Shown: one piece after another, positions 63,086 to 64,000 of the stretch | How the letters are laid out: each line of letters begins with the position of its first letter | Position numbering within the stretch: position 1 is the stretch's first letter | NCBI RefSeq assembly: GCF_000165795.1 | Contig: NZ_CM001022.1 | Span: 558,001 to 622,000 of the forward strand | Reading direction: 5' to 3' | DNA: 64,000 bases | Origin: Aminomonas paucivorans DSM 12260 | GTDB taxonomy: Bacteria > Synergistota > Synergistia > Synergistales > Synergistaceae | Made by a program: the position numbers and the translations under genes | Notes under the pieces: model-generated | Database searches by the model: none | What the model was told of the DNA's origin: nothing | Seen by the model: the letters and a program-made list of their open reading frames with translations, nothing else

Positions 63086-63835
63086 ATGGACATTCCCCGG
63101 ATCTTCAACATCACCGAAAGCGCTCACCGCATCCATAACCCCTTCACCCCCGAAAAACTCGCCACCCTCGGCGCGGCGCTGCGCCTGGAGGCGGGGACCC
63201 GGCTGCTCGACCTGGGCAGCGGTTCGGGGGAGATGCTGTGCACCTGGGCCCGGGATTACGGGATCGGGGGCACGGGGGTCGACATGAGCCCGCTGTTCAC
63301 CGAACAGGCGGTGGCCCGGGCGGTGGAGCTGGGCGTCGCCGACCGGGTCACGTTCCTCCACGGCGATGCGGCAGGTTTCGTTTCGGAAGACAAGGTGGGC
63401 GTGGCGGCCTGCGTGGGTGCCACGTGGATCGGCGGAGGGGTCCCCGGGACGATCGAGCTTCTGTCGCGGAGCCTGCGCCCCGGGGGGATCCTGCTCCTGG
63501 GCGAGCCCTTCTGGCGTCAGGTACCCCCGACGGAGGAGGATGCCAAGGGGTGTCTTGCCCAATCCATCTCCGACTTCCTCTCCCTTCCGGGGCTTCTCGC
63601 GTCCTTCGGCGGTCTGGGCTACGACGTCGTGGAAATGGTCCTGGCGGACCAGGACGGTTGGGACCGATACGAGGCGGCCAAATGGCTCACCATGCGCCGC
63701 TGGCTGGAGGCCCATCCCGGCGACGAGATGGCCCAGGAAGTGCGAGACCTGCTGACCTCGGAACCGGTGCGCCACGCCGCCTACACCCGGGAATACCTGG
63801 GGTGGGGCGTGTTCGCGCTGATGCCCCGGGGATGA
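63086..63835 (+). CDS. Class I SAM-dependent methyltransferase
   Basis: The 249-residue protein has motif I LLDLGSGSGEML, motif II GTGVDMSP, GDAAGF and a proline-rich motif SLRPGGILLLGEPFW. Substrate is unknown. ATG 63086 follows GAAGGAGGG. It overlaps the next gene (ATGA). Confidence 0.88.
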   Translation: MDIPRIFNITESAHRIHNPFTPEKLATLGAALRLEAGTRLLDLGSGSGEMLCTWARDYGIGGTGVDMSPLFTEQAVARAVELGVADRVTFLHGDAAGFVSEDKVGVAACVGATWIGGGVPGTIELLSRSLRPGGILLLGEPFWRQVPPTEEDAKGCLAQSISDFLSLPGLLASFGGLGYDVVEMVLADQDGWDRYEAAKWLTMRRWLEAHPGDEMAQEVRDLLTSEPVRHAAYTREYLGWGVFALMPRG

Positions 63836-64000
63836 AGGGTTTCCCGTGTGTCCCGGGTCCTGATCTGGTTGTATCCCTGCACACCCGGAGGCTGATCCTT
63901 GATCCGCTGGACGTCGCCGACGCGGCGGCGGTCTTCCGGTACCGTTCCCTCCCCTCGGTCCGGCGCTTTCAGATGTGGGAACCTGGGTCCCCTGAGGAGG
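63832..64000 (+). CDS. GNAT acetyltransferase, N-terminal part (runs off the window)
   Basis: Fifty-six codons are present. LHTRRLILDPLDVADAAAVF and RFQMWEP are typical of RimJ/RimL-like GNAT N-termini. ATG 63832 overlaps the methyltransferase stop. The acetyl-CoA site lies beyond the window. Confidence 0.75.
   Translation, partial: MKGFPCVPGPDLVVSLHTRRLILDPLDVADAAAVFRYRSLPSVRRFQMWEPGSPEE

Overview
The window is about 64 kb of a very GC-rich bacterial chromosome with short intergenic gaps and many 4-bp start/stop overlaps. An outer-membrane TolC protein and a patatin protein with a C-terminal beta-barrel show a diderm cell. The gene mix (amino-acid ammonia-lyase, proline racemase family enzyme, tungsten-type aldehyde:ferredoxin oxidoreductase with NuoE/F-like partners, no respiratory chain seen) suits an anaerobic amino-acid fermenter. 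Synergistota (an Aminomonas-like organism) is my best guess, by inference only.

Layout. 1-6.1 kb: end of an ABC-F ATPase, two exported proteins, and an ABC importer core (ATPase plus two permeases) of the BMP/nucleoside type without its binding protein. 6.2-9.5 kb: proline racemase family enzyme and a patatin autotransporter-like protein. 9.6-14.4 kb (minus): one compact pantothenate operon panD-panC-panB-panE-yhdT-panF joining synthesis and uptake. 14.5-19.4 kb: metallophosphoesterase, small Spy/CpxP-like protein, membrane serine hydrolase, metallo-beta-lactamase-fold hydrolase. 19.4-20.3 kb: a small gene broken by a palindromic insertion, then a promoter-to-terminator unit with no convincing gene (candidate ncRNA). 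20.3-24.5 kb: phosphomannomutase, MazG-like and HD proteins, diaminopropionate ammonia-lyase. 24.6-30.6 kb: NuoE/F/G-like electron-transfer genes, then ferredoxin, AOR and MoaD-like genes. 30.7-38.9 kb: small exported protein, HerA-like ATPase, and a TetR-controlled RND efflux operon. 39.1-40.0 kb: a possible archaeal-type D-aminoacyl-tRNA deacylase.

40.1-52.5 kb is a complete type I-E CRISPR-Cas locus: cas3, casA, casB, cas7e, cas5e, cas6e, cas1, cas2, and an array of 52 repeats and 51 spacers. Three things set it apart. First, a two-repeat mini-array lies on the opposite strand just upstream of cas3. Its repeats keep the hairpin by a compensatory change and keep the 8-nt handle. It has its own extended -10 promoter and a terminator. 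The first 8 nt of its single spacer match, next to an AAG PAM, a site between the mini-array promoter and the cas3 -35. This looks like a crRNA-like regulator that would steer Cascade to silence cas3 and itself. Second, a 198-bp tandem duplication has left an open, diverged N-terminal copy of cas7e between casB and cas7e. Third, the array carries a 429-bp internal duplication of seven spacers, and its likely promoter lies inside cas2.

52.5-64 kb: a short AT-richer stretch with one small membrane protein gene, a VOC protein, an EAL-CBS-GGDEF protein, a polyphosphate cluster (ppk, CHAD, HD, Ppx/GppA-HD), cheV, an unknown protein, a methyltransferase, and the start of a GNAT acetyltransferase. 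Signalling by c-di-GMP, polyphosphate turnover and chemotaxis thus sit side by side.
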